A stretch of 64,000 nt of DNA, from contig JAQSXJ010000019.1 of assembly GCA_029256725.1 (NCBI GenBank), positions 1 through 64,000 on the forward strand. Reading direction: 5' to 3'. Both the position numbers and the translations under genes were made by a program. Source of the DNA: Anaerocolumna sp. Its GTDB lineage: Bacteria; Bacillota; Clostridia; Lachnospirales; Lachnospiraceae. The notes beneath the pieces were generated by a model. It saw only the letters and a list, made by a program, of their open reading frames with translations, was not told the DNA's origin and did no database searches. Positions 24,549-37,125 of the stretch are shown here, one piece after another (position 1 is the first letter of the stretch; every line of letters starts with the position of its first letter).

Positions 24549-25300
24549 TACTTATTCTCCTTCCCGCTATTATTCACCGCACTTTTATCAGGTTGTTTTA
24601 CAGTGTCACTGTTATTTGTTCCTGCATAGCAATGGCTTCCGCTGCAACCGGCACAATTGCTGCCACAGGAAAGGGTTGTGCTTGATGAAGAACCATTGGT
24701 TGCTGATGGCAGTTTGAATTTATTCTGTAGAGCTGTCAAAATAGACAGGACAAAGAATGCCCCCGGTGCCATTACAAAGATAGATATAGGTTTAAATGAA
24801 GAAGGAGTTATCTGCAGACCAAAGAGTGTGCCTGCTCCCAGTAATTCACGTATACTTCCTATTACAGTCAGCGCAAGGGTAAATCCAAGCCCCATTCCAA
24901 TTCCGTCAAAAAGAGACAATCCGACAGAGTTCTTTCCGGCATAGGCTTCTGCTCTTCCCATAATAATACAGTTTACCACAATCAACGGGATATAGATCCC
25001 TAGTTTATCATTTAGAACCGGAATATATGCCTTTAGAATCATCTCAACAATGGTCACCATGGTAGCAATAACTACGATATAGGCCGGTATTCTGACCTTA
25101 TCCGGTATTACTTTTCTAAGCACCGAAATGAGTAAATTAGAAAACATTAGTACTACTGTTGTTGTAAGCCCCATATATATACCATTTGTTCCGGAAGTAG
25201 TTACCGCTAGGGTCGGGCACATTCCAAGCATCATGATAAAGGTAGGATTTTCTTTTATGATACCGTTAAATATTCGTTCTGTGTATTTGTTCTGCTTCAT
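24548..25300 (-). CDS. rnfE: Rnf complex membrane subunit E with a Cys-rich tail
   Basis: The 250-residue protein has six membrane segments. Cys in MLGMCPTLAVT and VVNCIIMGRAEA pair with those of RnfA to bind the membrane [2Fe-2S] cluster. The C-terminal extension (about 205-250) is hydrophilic and contains SCGSNCAGCSGSHC (C-x3-C-x2-C-x4-C), which could bind metal or an extra cluster. It overlaps rnfG by 4 bases. Confidence 0.93.
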   Translation of the reverse strand: MKQNKYTERIFNGIIKENPTFIMMLGMCPTLAVTTSGTNGIYMGLTTTVVLMFSNLLISVLRKVIPDKVRIPAYIVVIATMVTIVEMILKAYIPVLNDKLGIYIPLIVVNCIIMGRAEAYAGKNSVGLSLFDGIGMGLGFTLALTVIGSIRELLGAGTLFGLQITPSSFKPISIFVMAPGAFFVLSILTALQNKFKLPSATNGSSSSTTLSCGSNCAGCSGSHCYAGTNNSDTVKQPDKSAVNNSGKENK

Positions 25301-25923
25301 TGACCTGCACCTCCTATTACATACTCATTTAAATATCCTATTCCGGCATTCACAGCGTCAATAATACCATTCGATGAAATAGTTGCTCCTGATATGGCAT
25401 CAACCTTGGTTCCAGCATCTTTATCAAAAGAAAAATACTCTCCTGTCTTTCCAATATATTGGGTCCGGTATTCATTTTTCAACACGTCAACACTTTTTGA
25501 TTCATTAAAGGTCAGATACTCAAAGCCTGTAATCACTTTTTCATTGCTATAACCTATAACCATTGAAATGGGAGGATTATAACCGCCCTTCGTTGTAATT
25601 GCTATAATGTAACCGATGGTATTACCATTCACATCTGCAGCTTTGCTGATTTCATTCACTTTAACCTTGCGGTAGGAACTATCCATAAGACTTAAATCCG
25701 CTGTTGCTGCAGCTTGTGTGAGTTCATTGTCAGGTATGATTTCTTTTGCATCCGTGTAAACTTTTGAGTATGCTTCCTGTTTCTTCTCAAGCTGTTTTGC
25801 TGCAATTGGCCCTTTTGTCACCTCATTGGTATAGGCAAGCGAAAGTCCTGCTATCAGAGTAATTACACATAATATAAGAGCATCCTTAAGCAACGAAGAG
25901 CGTTTTTTTTGATTATTTTTCAC
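25297..25923 (-). CDS. rnfG: Rnf complex subunit G (covalent FMN)
   Basis: The protein of about 208 residues has one N-terminal membrane helix (LLKDALILCVITLIAGLSLAY) and an extracytoplasmic FMN-binding domain with DAISGATISSNGI. The Thr of S-G-A-T is the attachment site for FMN in RnfG. I place the start at the GTG at 25923, which overlaps the rnfD stop by 11 bases. Upstream codons would overlap rnfD by 59 bases. Confidence 0.92.
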   Translation of the reverse strand: MKNNQKKRSSLLKDALILCVITLIAGLSLAYTNEVTKGPIAAKQLEKKQEAYSKVYTDAKEIIPDNELTQAAATADLSLMDSSYRKVKVNEISKAADVNGNTIGYIIAITTKGGYNPPISMVIGYSNEKVITGFEYLTFNESKSVDVLKNEYRTQYIGKTGEYFSFDKDAGTKVDAISGATISSNGIIDAVNAGIGYLNEYVIGGAGQ

Positions 25924-26908
25924 TGGCAACACGCTCCTTTCCGAAAGGAGCTGGTATCGTAACTTTCTCAATCAGAGGTACAAGGATGTTGCCCAGCAGG
26001 ATGGCGTAAGAGACACCTTCCGCACTTTTTCCGAAGACACGGAAAATTCCTGTTAATACACCTAATAGTAATCCGTACAAAATCTGTCCTTTTGGTGTAG
26101 CAGGGCTTGTTACATAATCTGTTGCCATAAAGAATGCTCCTAATAACAGACCACCGCCAAGAATTTGCCCCATCAAATAATTCATATCGGCACCTTCCCC
26201 TGAAAATAACAGAAGGAAGACAGCAACTGTAAGAATATATATGACAGGGATTCTAAAGGAAATTACCTTTCTGAATATCAGATACAAACCTCCAAGAATA
26301 ATGGCCAGAGCACTGGTTTCACCTATACTTCCGCCTACTGAACCTATTAAAGTATTGAACAGATTGACACTTTCTCCGGCCTTTAACACCTGTAAAGGTG
26401 TTGCACCTGAAACTCCATCTGTCACGATAGCTCCATGTAATATGTAATCTGTAACTTTTGGGGAGATTATCTGCTTTACTGCAAAATCAGCCATATCGTC
26501 CGAAAAGCTGATTAGCAGAAAAGCTCTGGCTGCAAGGGCCGGATTCATAAAATTCTGTCCCAATCCTCCGAATACCATCTTAACGACCACTATTGCAAAG
26601 ATTCCGCCTAATGCTGCCATCCAAAGCGGAAGGCCTACCGGAAGGTTAAAGGCCAGCAGCAAACCAGTAACCACAGCGCTGAAATCACTGGTCGTTACCG
26701 GCTTTTTCATAGCCTTACAGTAGATATATTCTGTCAGGAGACAGACAGTAACAGTTGTTAATAGAATCAATAATGCATTTAGGCCAAAATTATAAATGCC
26801 GAATAAGCTTGCAGGCATAAGTGCTATAACTACATCCCGCATAATATGTTTCGTTGTAATGGGGCTTCTTGTATGAGGCGCCGCCGATACATGAAATAAT
26901 TCGCTCAA
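25913..26908 (-). CDS. rnfD: Rnf complex membrane subunit D (covalent FMN)
   Basis: The 331-residue protein starts SELFHVSAAPHTRSPITTKHIMRDVVIALMPAS, as in other RnfD. It has about ten membrane segments and DGVSGATPLQVLK (about residue 155), whose Thr carries a covalent FMN in the family. It takes part in moving electrons across the membrane and in ion translocation. It is separated from rnfC by an unusual gap of about 200 bases containing a hairpin. Confidence 0.94.
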   Translation of the reverse strand: MSELFHVSAAPHTRSPITTKHIMRDVVIALMPASLFGIYNFGLNALLILLTTVTVCLLTEYIYCKAMKKPVTTSDFSAVVTGLLLAFNLPVGLPLWMAALGGIFAIVVVKMVFGGLGQNFMNPALAARAFLLISFSDDMADFAVKQIISPKVTDYILHGAIVTDGVSGATPLQVLKAGESVNLFNTLIGSVGGSIGETSALAIILGGLYLIFRKVISFRIPVIYILTVAVFLLLFSGEGADMNYLMGQILGGGLLLGAFFMATDYVTSPATPKGQILYGLLLGVLTGIFRVFGKSAEGVSYAILLGNILVPLIEKVTIPAPFGKERVASEK

Positions 26909-26961
26909 TTTTACATCCTTATATCACAGGTTTTCCTGGGATACAGCCACTACCTAAAGAA

Positions 26962-27010
26962 GTGAAAGAGTCCTTTCGTGGCATCCTTTCGTAACTATTT
27001 TTTCTTTCAC
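26962..27010 (-). other. Hairpin in the rnfC-rnfD gap
   Basis: GTGAAAGA (26962-26969) and TCTTTCAC (27003-27010) are complementary. Between them the sequence TCCTTTCGT is repeated. The rest of the gap (26909-27112) holds no open frame. It may act as a processing or stability element between rnfC and rnfDGEAB. Confidence 0.5.
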
Positions 27011-27112
27011 TCTTCCCACATAATACCATTTTATATACTCATAAAAACCATAATTTAATATTTTATTAAGAGGATTGTATAAGCTTAATGCAGAAAATAT
27101 AACTGCTGTAGT

Positions 27113-28429
27113 TTAAGCTCTCTTGCGTTTATCCAGTACTTCCTTTTTAGTCTGTATAATTGCATGTGTCAGTCCTCTTCTGGCCGGACATATATAAGAA
27201 CAGCAACCGCAGGCACAACACTCCAATCCGTTATACTTAACAAATTCATCTTCATCCGAACGCATAGCAGCTTCTGCGATTTTATAAGGCATCAGCTGTA
27301 AGGGACATTTAGAGACACATCTTCCGCATCGAATACATGCCGATTCCTCTACCGCTGCTTCATCCTTTAAAAATCCCAGCAATGAAGAAGTAGTTTTAGT
27401 AACCGGTATATTGAGATTAAAGAGCGGAACACCCATCATTGGTCCGCCTAGTATAACCTTTTCCGGTTGGGAGCTGAATCCTCCTGCTGCTTCCAGAACT
27501 TCCATATAACTGGTTCCTATTCTGACTCTTAAATTAACGGGTTGATTCACTGCATCTCCGGACACGGTTATTATTTTTTCAATTAGCGGAATCTGATTTG
27601 AAACTGCATAGTAAACAGATATAATGGTATATACATTATCCACGATACAGCCCACGTCTGCTGGAAGTTTTTTAGAATTTAACTTCCTTCCTGTTACCGA
27701 GTAAATTAAATGACGTTCACCGCCCTGCGGATATTTTGTGGCCAGACTCCTGACCTCTATATCTCTTTCCTTCACAGCCAGCTCCGTTAATATCCGTATA
27801 GCCTCCGGTTTGTTGTCTTCAATCGCTATGATACCTTTTGCCTTATCATAAAGTTTCAGAAGTATTTTTAAACCTTCTATTATTTTCTCTGGTTCCTCTA
27901 ACATCAGGCGGTAGTCTGAGGTCAGATAAGGCTCACATTCCGCACCGTTTACTATCAGATAGTCGATTTTAGCTTCTTCTGCACTTAACTTTACATGTGT
28001 CGGAAAACCTGCTCCTCCCAAACCGACTATTCCGGCTGTTTTAATCTGGTTCCGGATATCTTCCTTTGAGAGCTTTCCATAGTCCTGTTCAATGCCAAAA
28101 TTTTCGACAGATGTATATGTATGATCATTCTCTACAATGACAGCTTCATCTAGTCTTCCGGTGGAAGTTAACCGCTTTTCAATGGCTTTTACAGTTCCTG
28201 AAACCGAGCTGATTACATTGGCTGATACAAACCCCGGTGCCTCACCTAGTATCTGTCCAACCAACACTTCATCCCCCTTAGCCACTATAGGTTTGGCCGG
28301 TGCCCCTATATGCTGTGACATGGGAAACACCAACTCCCCTTTGGGTACCAGAACTGTTATGGGTTTATCCATTGTGAAAGCTTTGCCGTCATAGGGATGG
28401 ATTCCGCCCAAAAATGATTTTTTGCCCAT
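27113..28429 (-). CDS. rnfC: Rnf complex subunit C (NAD(H)-binding, iron-sulfur)
   Basis: The 438-residue soluble protein begins GGIHPYDGKAFTMDKPITVLVPKGELVFPMSQHIGAPAKPIVAKGDEV. It contains the NuoF-like NAD/FMN region GIVGLGGAGFPTHVKL and INGAECEPYLTSDYRLM (about 130-180), and ends with two [4Fe-4S] motifs, CIRCGRCVSKCPLQLMP and CCACGCCSYICPARRGL. It hands electrons to NAD+. It is the first gene of the operon, with a palindrome and a promoter just upstream. Confidence 0.95.
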   Translation of the reverse strand: MGKKSFLGGIHPYDGKAFTMDKPITVLVPKGELVFPMSQHIGAPAKPIVAKGDEVLVGQILGEAPGFVSANVISSVSGTVKAIEKRLTSTGRLDEAVIVENDHTYTSVENFGIEQDYGKLSKEDIRNQIKTAGIVGLGGAGFPTHVKLSAEEAKIDYLIVNGAECEPYLTSDYRLMLEEPEKIIEGLKILLKLYDKAKGIIAIEDNKPEAIRILTELAVKERDIEVRSLATKYPQGGERHLIYSVTGRKLNSKKLPADVGCIVDNVYTIISVYYAVSNQIPLIEKIITVSGDAVNQPVNLRVRIGTSYMEVLEAAGGFSSQPEKVILGGPMMGVPLFNLNIPVTKTTSSLLGFLKDEAAVEESACIRCGRCVSKCPLQLMPYKIAEAAMRSDEDEFVKYNGLECCACGCCSYICPARRGLTHAIIQTKKEVLDKRKRA

Positions 28430-28452
28430 ATTAGTATTCCCTCTTTCTCATT

Positions 28453-28466
28453 ATGATTTAAATCAT
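28453..28466. promoter_or_regulatory. 14 bp palindrome upstream of rnfC
   Basis: ATGATTTAAATCAT is perfectly self-complementary and lies between the probable promoter and the rnfC start. It has the size and form of a CRP/FNR-type or similar dimeric regulator site. No regulator gene is adjacent. Confidence 0.45.
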
Positions 28467-28510
28467 GTTAAAATAAAAACGAAGTTGTTCATTTTTAGCA
28501 TACAATTTTA

Positions 28511-28539
28511 ATTATAGCACAAAATGTTCAATTTTTACA
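28511..28539 (-). promoter_or_regulatory. Probable promoter of the rnf operon
   Basis: On the minus strand there is an extended -10 TGCTATAAT (TATAAT at 28516-28511) with a weak -35 TGTAAA 17 bases upstream (28539-28534). It lies about 80 bases before the rnfC ATG. Confidence 0.5.
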
Positions 28540-28883
28540 GCTTTTTTACGGAAATTCTATAAAAATATACCAAATTACCTATAGTAAACGCCTTCAATTA
28601 TAATCCCCTGATAACATCAGCAAATTATAGTAAATATTGAATAAGATTTTTAACTCTATGAATTTTCTATCCTAAACAGCCACGGTAAACTCCCCAAAAT
28701 ATATAAATATTACTATCTTATTTTCAATCACAGCAATTTTAGCCTTGTTATTCCTTTAACACAAAATTTATGATAAGTTTCTATAATCCTTAATATAATT
28801 GATTCATAAAGTTTGCCAACTCTCATTACAGATTTAAACTTGCCAGCTTAATACAATACTAATGTTTACATTCTAACAAAAAA

Positions 28884-28930
28884 AGAAGATGCCTCAAAAC
28901 CTTGAATTCTGTTTTGAAACATCTCCTTCT
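28884..28930 (-). terminator. Terminator of the V-ATPase operon
   Basis: The arms AGAAGATG.CTCAAAAC and GTTTTGAA.CATCT..TTCT pair. On the minus strand a T-rich tail follows (7 T at 28884-28878). It starts 3 bases after the ntpD stop. Confidence 0.75.
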
Positions 28931-28932
28931 GA

Positions 28933-29574
28933 TTATTCTGCGGCTGTCTGTGTTTTTATTTTATTTTTAACTTTGATAAGCCGAACAAGATTACCGCGTT
29001 CATTTTCATCCAACTTCATCTGGATATAACGGATACTCTCTTTTAATTGAGGAATTGTCATAAACTCAAGTGCGTTTACCCTTCTTCGGATTTTCTCAAT
29101 TTCATTTGCCAATAGTTCACAAGCCTTTTCCAGTTCTGCAAGCTTTATAATTTCCTCCATCATGGAATGACATTTACGCAAGGAGACATCCAGTTCACTG
29201 CTGGTATATGAGAAACTGTAGGGATAATTAATATCTTCCTTTGCCAATGTATAATCAAAGGCAGGAACTCTAACACCCATTATGGATTTTTCAGATGTCT
29301 TTAAAGCTGCCGAACTTCCGGAAGCCATTAAAGCTTCTTCCAGAAATTCCGGAGATATTTCTGCACCTACAAGAGAGAAATCCTGATATAAACCTGTAAA
29401 TTGTTTTGTGAGTCTGGTCCGAAGTCTTCTGCTCTCATTTAACAGTTCTATAAAACGGTGTACAAGTTCATCTTGTTTACCTTTTAGCAGTTCATGTCCC
29501 TGTTTTGCTGTTGTAAGTTTCGACTTCAGCTCAGCTAACTCCATCCGGTTCGGATTCACATTCAATCTTTCCAT
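28933..29574 (-). CDS. ntpD: V-type ATPase subunit D
   Basis: The 213-residue coiled-coil protein begins LNVNPNRMELAELKSKLTTAKQGHELLKGKQDELVHRFIEL, as in other D subunits of the central rotor shaft. The C-terminal half returns as a second long helix (LEKACELLANEIEKIRRRVNALEF). It turns inside the A3B3 head. It is the last gene of the operon. Confidence 0.94.
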   Translation of the reverse strand: MERLNVNPNRMELAELKSKLTTAKQGHELLKGKQDELVHRFIELLNESRRLRTRLTKQFTGLYQDFSLVGAEISPEFLEEALMASGSSAALKTSEKSIMGVRVPAFDYTLAKEDINYPYSFSYTSSELDVSLRKCHSMMEEIIKLAELEKACELLANEIEKIRRRVNALEFMTIPQLKESIRYIQMKLDENERGNLVRLIKVKNKIKTQTAAE

Positions 29575-29595
29575 GCCTGCTGCACCTCTTTCTTA

Positions 29596-30996
29596 TCAGA
29601 TTTCTCCGCTCATGTTCTCAGGATAATTTCCGGGTAGATATTTCTCAATGAACTTTTCTTTTACACGTTTTAGCTCAGATTTCGGAAGCATGGATAATAA
29701 TTCCCATCCAATATCAAGCGTTTCCTCAATGCTTCTATTAACACTAAATCCCTGTGCTACATATTTATTTTCAAATGCATCTGCAAATTTAGCATATATC
29801 TTATCGGTATCGGAAAGAGAAGATTCTCCAAGAATTGCTGAAAGTTCTCTGGCCTTCTTTCCCTGAGCATATGCTGAAAATAACTGATTCATGGTATCTG
29901 CATGATCTTCACGCGTTTTATCTGCTCCGATTCCTTTATCCTTTAATCGAGACAGGGAAGGCAGAACATCTACCGGCGGCCATATGTTTTTTCGGTATAA
30001 TTCACGATTAAGAATTATCTGGCCTTCTGTAATATATCCCGTCAAGTCGGGAATAGGATGGGTCTTATCATCTTCCGGCATGGTCAGCACCGGTATCTGA
30101 GTGATGGAACCCTTTCTACCCTTGATCTTACCGGCGCGCTCATAGAGATTTGCAAGATCAGTATACATATATCCAGGGTATCCACGCCTTCCAGGAACCT
30201 CCTTACGGGCTGCCCCTACTTCACGAAGAGCTTCGCAGTAATTTGTAATATCTGTCATGATAACCAGTACATGCATATCTTTCTCAAATGCCAGATATTC
30301 TGCCATCGTAAGCGCCATACGTGGTGTAGAAAGACGTTCAATGGCCGGATGATCGGCAAGATTTACGAACATTACCGTCCTTTGCAGCGCACCAGTGTTC
30401 TTAAAATCCTGAATGAAATATTCCGCTTCTTCAAAGGTGATACCAATTGCCGCGAAAACTACCGCGAAATTCGTATCATTTCCTCTAACCTTAGCCTGCC
30501 TTGCTATCTGTGCTGCCAATTCCTTGTGGGGAAGACCAGAAGCGGAGAACACAGGAAGCTTCTGACCTCTAACCATGGTATTTAAGCCGTCAATGGAGGA
30601 TATGCCGGTCTGAATGAATTCAGAAGGGTAATCTCTGGCAACAGGATTTATTACAACTCCATTGATATCCATGTACTTATCGGGATGTATCTTAGGTCCA
30701 TCATCAATAGGTCTACCCATACCGTCATAGATGCGCCCAAGCATATCCATGGATACACCAAGTACCTGTGGTTTCTCTAGAAAACGTACGGAGCTCTCCT
30801 CCATAAGAATACCATCTGCTCTTTCAAAGAGCTGTACGACTGCACTTTTTTCATTAATTTCCAGAACACGTCCCTGCCTGATTTCTCCACTTTGAGTCCT
30901 AACCTCAACCATCTCATCATAACGGACATTTTCCACCTTCTCTACTACCATAAGAGGCCCAACAATTTCTGATATGGTACGATATTCTTTTATCAT
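29596..30996 (-). CDS. ntpB: V-type ATPase subunit B
   Basis: The 466-residue non-catalytic nucleotide-site subunit shows [15 protein letters not shown] at the start, [55 protein letters not shown] (P-loop position without the GKT consensus) and [34 protein letters not shown]. The length is normal. Its start overlaps the ntpA stop by 4 bases. Confidence 0.96.
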   Translation of the reverse strand: MIKEYRTISEIVGPLMVVEKVENVRYDEMVEVRTQSGEIRQGRVLEINEKSAVVQLFERADGILMEESSVRFLEKPQVLGVSMDMLGRIYDGMGRPIDDGPKIHPDKYMDINGVVINPVARDYPSEFIQTGISSIDGLNTMVRGQKLPVFSASGLPHKELAAQIARQAKVRGNDTNFAVVFAAIGITFEEAEYFIQDFKNTGALQRTVMFVNLADHPAIERLSTPRMALTMAEYLAFEKDMHVLVIMTDITNYCEALREVGAARKEVPGRRGYPGYMYTDLANLYERAGKIKGRKGSITQIPVLTMPEDDKTHPIPDLTGYITEGQIILNRELYRKNIWPPVDVLPSLSRLKDKGIGADKTREDHADTMNQLFSAYAQGKKARELSAILGESSLSDTDKIYAKFADAFENKYVAQGFSVNRSIEETLDIGWELLSMLPKSELKRVKEKFIEKYLPGNYPENMSGEI

Positions 30997-32765
30997 TTCC
31001 TGCCACCTCTTTCACTGATTAGGTTATCCATCTCCAAATCGATTAGTTTCATAAGTTCCAGAAATCTTTCCGGTTTGTCCTCTGGAATTTCCTTCATACG
31101 TCCCATTTTCTCCCGTACCGGAAGTTTCAGTATTTCTTTCAGGTAAACACCTGCACTAAGAGCTTCTTTGGACATCTTATAAAATTCCAAGATTGTCTGA
31201 AGCATCTTAAATTGTTTGCTGAGAGTAGTATATGCATCATCTTCAACAAATGCATTCTGTTGAAGAAAATCTTCTCTAAGGGATTTTGCAACTTCTAATT
31301 TCAACTGGTCTTCCTGGGAAAGAGAATCATATCCAACCAGTCTAACAATATCATTCAGCCGGCTTTCTTCCTGCAGCAGTGCAAGTGCAGCCGTCTGGCA
31401 TCTTGTATAGTCTGGATCAACATTTTCATTCAGCCAGTCAGTGAGTCCGGTAGTATATAGGCTGTAAGAAGAAAGCCAGTTGATGGCAGGGAAGTGTCTG
31501 GCATAAGCAAGTCCTGCATCCAGCCCCCAGAATACCTTAACGATACGGAGTGTAGCCTGGGTAACCGGTTCTGAAAGGTCACCGCCGGGAGGAGAAACCG
31601 CTGCGATAACTGTCAGGGTTCCTGTTCTCTTATCCTGTCCCAGACATACGACTTCTCCGGCTCTTTCATAGAACTCTGCCAACCTAGAACCAAGATAAGC
31701 AGGATAACCTTCCTCACCTGGCATCTCTTCCAGACGCCCGGACATTTCTCTTAAGGCTTCTGCCCATCTGGAGGAAGAGTCTGCCATCAAAGCCACGGAA
31801 AATCCCATATCCCTGTAATATTCGGCTATTGTTATACCAGTATATATGGATGCCTCCCTTGCTGCTACAGGCATATTGGAGGTATTTGCAATTAATACGG
31901 TACGTTTCATCAAGGTTTCACCAGTTTTTGGGTCAATCAGCTCCGGAAACTCATTTAATACATCTGTCATCTCATTACCGCGCTCGCCGCATCCTACATA
32001 TACCACAATATCAACATCTGCCCATTTGGCTATCTGATGCTGAACTACAGTCTTTCCACTTCCGAAGGGTCCGGGTACACAAGCTGTTCCCCCCTTTGCT
32101 ACCGGGAAGAAGGTATCAATAACTCTCTGTCCGCTTACCAAAGGCCTCTCCGGCATCATTTTCCGGGCAACCGGACGTCCTCTACGAACAGGCCATCTCT
32201 GAAGCATGCAGACATTGACCCTGGAACCGTCTTCCTTTTCAACTACTGCAACAGTTTCTTCGATTGTAAATTCACCGGCTGCAATGCTCTTTAAGATACC
32301 TGCAACACCTTTTGGTATCATGATTTTATGCTGAATAATATTATTTTCCTGTACCACGCCTATAATATCTCCCTGGCGCACCTGATCTCCGGTCGCTGCT
32401 ACAGGTTCAAAGTTCCATTTCACTGTTTTGTTTAATGAATCAACATGCACCCCTCGATTTATGAAATCTCCGGATTTTTCAAGAATTTTATCCAATGGTC
32501 TTTGAATTCCGTCAAACATAGATTCCAGTAAGCCTGGTCCCAGTTCAACACTTAATGGCTCTCCCTCACCATATACTGACTCGCCCGGTCCTAACATGGA
32601 GGTCTCTTCGTACACCTGAATGGAAGCTCTGTCTCCACGCATTTCGATGATCTCACCAATCAAATGTTTCTCCGAAACAGTTACCATATCATATATTTTA
32701 GCAGTATTCATACCTTTGGCTATGACCAAGGGTCCTGCAACACTTGTAACTGTGCCTAATCTCAA
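30993..32765 (-). CDS. ntpA: V-type ATPase catalytic subunit A
   Basis: The 590-residue catalytic subunit has the Walker A motif [18 protein letters not shown] (about residue 230), the A-subunit-specific non-homologous insert before it (about 110-200), [22 protein letters not shown] and [44 protein letters not shown]. It hydrolyses or makes ATP in the A3B3 head. No intein is present. Confidence 0.96.
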   Translation of the reverse strand: MRLGTVTSVAGPLVIAKGMNTAKIYDMVTVSEKHLIGEIIEMRGDRASIQVYEETSMLGPGESVYGEGEPLSVELGPGLLESMFDGIQRPLDKILEKSGDFINRGVHVDSLNKTVKWNFEPVAATGDQVRQGDIIGVVQENNIIQHKIMIPKGVAGILKSIAAGEFTIEETVAVVEKEDGSRVNVCMLQRWPVRRGRPVARKMMPERPLVSGQRVIDTFFPVAKGGTACVPGPFGSGKTVVQHQIAKWADVDIVVYVGCGERGNEMTDVLNEFPELIDPKTGETLMKRTVLIANTSNMPVAAREASIYTGITIAEYYRDMGFSVALMADSSSRWAEALREMSGRLEEMPGEEGYPAYLGSRLAEFYERAGEVVCLGQDKRTGTLTVIAAVSPPGGDLSEPVTQATLRIVKVFWGLDAGLAYARHFPAINWLSSYSLYTTGLTDWLNENVDPDYTRCQTAALALLQEESRLNDIVRLVGYDSLSQEDQLKLEVAKSLREDFLQQNAFVEDDAYTTLSKQFKMLQTILEFYKMSKEALSAGVYLKEILKLPVREKMGRMKEIPEDKPERFLELMKLIDLEMDNLISERGGRK

Positions 32766-32788
32766 ATTTTACCGCTCCTCTCTATATC

Positions 32789-33124
32789 TTAATTTTCCGG
32801 CTGCAGTATATCTACTCCCACCGCACGTTCTACATTCTGTTTCATAAGTTTCTCAGCAATCCCAAGGGCATCATCTCCAGAGGGTATAATCAGTATTGCC
32901 GGTAATACTTCCTTTCGATAATGCTCCAAGGCTTCAAGCAGATATTGTGCTGCCTGCTCTGTAATAAGAATGACGGCATAACTTTCTTTTGCTAAACGAT
33001 TGATAAGCTTCTGATTTTCCAAGGCTTCTGTTACATCAACTCCAAAAACCTCCGCGCCGAAAGCTTTGAATATCAATACGGATTCACGATCTCCGACTAC
33101 TGCCATCTTATACATAGCTCTCAC
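32789..33124 (-). CDS. ntpG: V-type ATPase subunit F
   Basis: The protein of about 108 residues reads YKMAVVGDRESVLIFKAFGAEVFGVDV and YAVILITEQAAQYL, the Rossmann-like fold of the small rotor subunit F (called NtpG in Enterococcus). It overlaps the end of ntpC. The start could be the GTG at 33124 or the ATG at 33115; the latter is closer to a GGTGAG ribosome site. Confidence 0.92.
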   Translation of the reverse strand: MRAMYKMAVVGDRESVLIFKAFGAEVFGVDVTEALENQKLINRLAKESYAVILITEQAAQYLLEALEHYRKEVLPAILIIPSGDDALGIAEKLMKQNVERAVGVDILQPEN

Positions 33125-34034
33125 CCAGCTTTCTGATAAGTATCGTATTGGATATCTGTTTTGCCTTGCAGGTCAGAAGCAGTCTGATCTGACGAAGCTC
33201 ATTTTCTTTTGCTGTCAGATAAGCGTAAACAATTTCCGCACCATAGGTTATAAGTTTCGCTTTCTTCAGGTGTTCTATAAGAGCATCCTGAAGCAATACT
33301 TCTATTTCTGAAAAGTTATGATGTTCTTCATAGCTTTCCAAGCCCTTTTTTATTTCCTTACCGCAGTACTTATAGGTAAAAGCAGTTGTTATCGCAGACA
33401 TTGGAAGACTGTAACAGCGTAAAAATAAATCCCTGTTAAGATTTCCGCCTTCCACCAGACAGAATTCCAGGAATGCTATATCCTTTTGCATTTCCCTTGC
33501 TCTTAACATCGCTTTAATATTATAAAAATCAATCTGCATGCCTATTTGTTCTATTATCAGGCTGCTCCCGATTTTATGTGCCAGCCCTCTCATGTATTCG
33601 AACATTAACTTATCCAGAGTTATCTCTCGTTTCTGATTATCCTCTGTTGATTCCAGTACCTTTCCCATAATTTCTTTAAGCTCATCAGGCAATTGCTCCA
33701 TACTTTCTGACTGTGTATGTCCAGTCTTAAGAGCATAACGTATGGCATGAATCTTATGGGGAGCTTCAATCAGTTCAATAACTTCTTTATGGGGACTTAC
33801 CTCATACATACGATTGATTACCCTTTTCCACTCTTCCTTTAGACACTCTTCTGCCTGGTCAAGGCTGCCAACCGAAGACATACTGTAATCATTGCCTTGT
33901 GAAAGTCCTTTCAGGACGTCTAAAAAACTGTCCATTGCCACTAGATTATCCAGTTTGGTTCGTTTCAAAAGTTTATTTTCAAGGGTTCTTATATAACTTG
34001 AAGCAGTTATAAAATCAGTATCCTTCAACTTCAT
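33108..34034 (-). CDS. ntpC: V-type ATPase subunit C (d subunit)
   Basis: The 308-residue helical protein (DTDFITASSYIRTLENKLLKRTKLDNLVAM...; late ENELRQIRLLLTCKAKQISNTILIRKLGESYV) matches the funnel-shaped C/d subunit that joins the central stalk to the c ring. The C-terminal E-x-N-x-x-R-L segment is typical of the family. It overlaps both neighbours slightly. Confidence 0.93.
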   Translation of the reverse strand: MKLKDTDFITASSYIRTLENKLLKRTKLDNLVAMDSFLDVLKGLSQGNDYSMSSVGSLDQAEECLKEEWKRVINRMYEVSPHKEVIELIEAPHKIHAIRYALKTGHTQSESMEQLPDELKEIMGKVLESTEDNQKREITLDKLMFEYMRGLAHKIGSSLIIEQIGMQIDFYNIKAMLRAREMQKDIAFLEFCLVEGGNLNRDLFLRCYSLPMSAITTAFTYKYCGKEIKKGLESYEEHHNFSEIEVLLQDALIEHLKKAKLITYGAEIVYAYLTAKENELRQIRLLLTCKAKQISNTILIRKLGESYV

Positions 34035-34627
34035 TTCCCCTTTCCATATAAAATTTCCAGTACCTCACCTTCCGACTCCTGCCGTATAATATCTATCCAG
34101 GTCTCAAAGGTATAATTCTCTACCACTCCATTTTTCATAAGGATAAATCCACCTCCAATAGACCGGTATTCAATATTTGACAGAGCAACGCTGTTTTCGC
34201 TGATCTCGTCAAGGAGTTTCATTATGGCTTTATCGTCTTCTTCTGTATTATATTTTTTCGGAAGAAAGATTTCATACCCCTTCAAATCCTTCCCAGAAAG
34301 GGTATACTTTAAATACTTTAAGTACTCCTCCAGGCTTAAATCTTTTAGTCTTATCAATGCTTCATGAAATATTTTATCTAACTGTTTCTGCTTAACGAAC
34401 AGGTTCTTATCCCTGATTTCCATCTCTTTTTCTGCAAAGCCTCTGCGGAATATTTCTTCCGCTTTCTTTTTTGCATCTTGCTTAATCTTTTCACAATGAA
34501 TGTTATTTTTTCTAGCTTCTTCATCAAGTTCCACGTTTATTTTATCCAACGCCTGTTTTATGACTTCGTCAGCTTGTAATTTCGCATCCTCAATTATTTT
34601 GCGGGTCAAATCTTCTAAACTACCCAA
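34031..34627 (-). CDS. ntpE: V-type ATPase subunit E
   Basis: The product of about 198 residues has a long N-terminal coiled coil (LEDLTRKIIEDAKLQADEVIKQALDKI...) and a C-terminal domain with GGGFILMKNGVVENYTFETWIDIIRQE, as in peripheral-stalk subunit E. I place the start at a TTG at 34627, 7 bases after GGGAG. A GTG at 34648 would put the ribosome site inside the gene. Confidence 0.9.
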   Translation of the reverse strand: MGSLEDLTRKIIEDAKLQADEVIKQALDKINVELDEEARKNNIHCEKIKQDAKKKAEEIFRRGFAEKEMEIRDKNLFVKQKQLDKIFHEALIRLKDLSLEEYLKYLKYTLSGKDLKGYEIFLPKKYNTEEDDKAIMKLLDEISENSVALSNIEYRSIGGGFILMKNGVVENYTFETWIDIIRQESEGEVLEILYGKGK

Positions 34628-34660
34628 TCTTTCACTCCCTTTCAGCACACGGCAAGTTTA

Positions 34661-37114
<2,454 letters not shown>

Positions 37115-37125
<11 letters not shown>

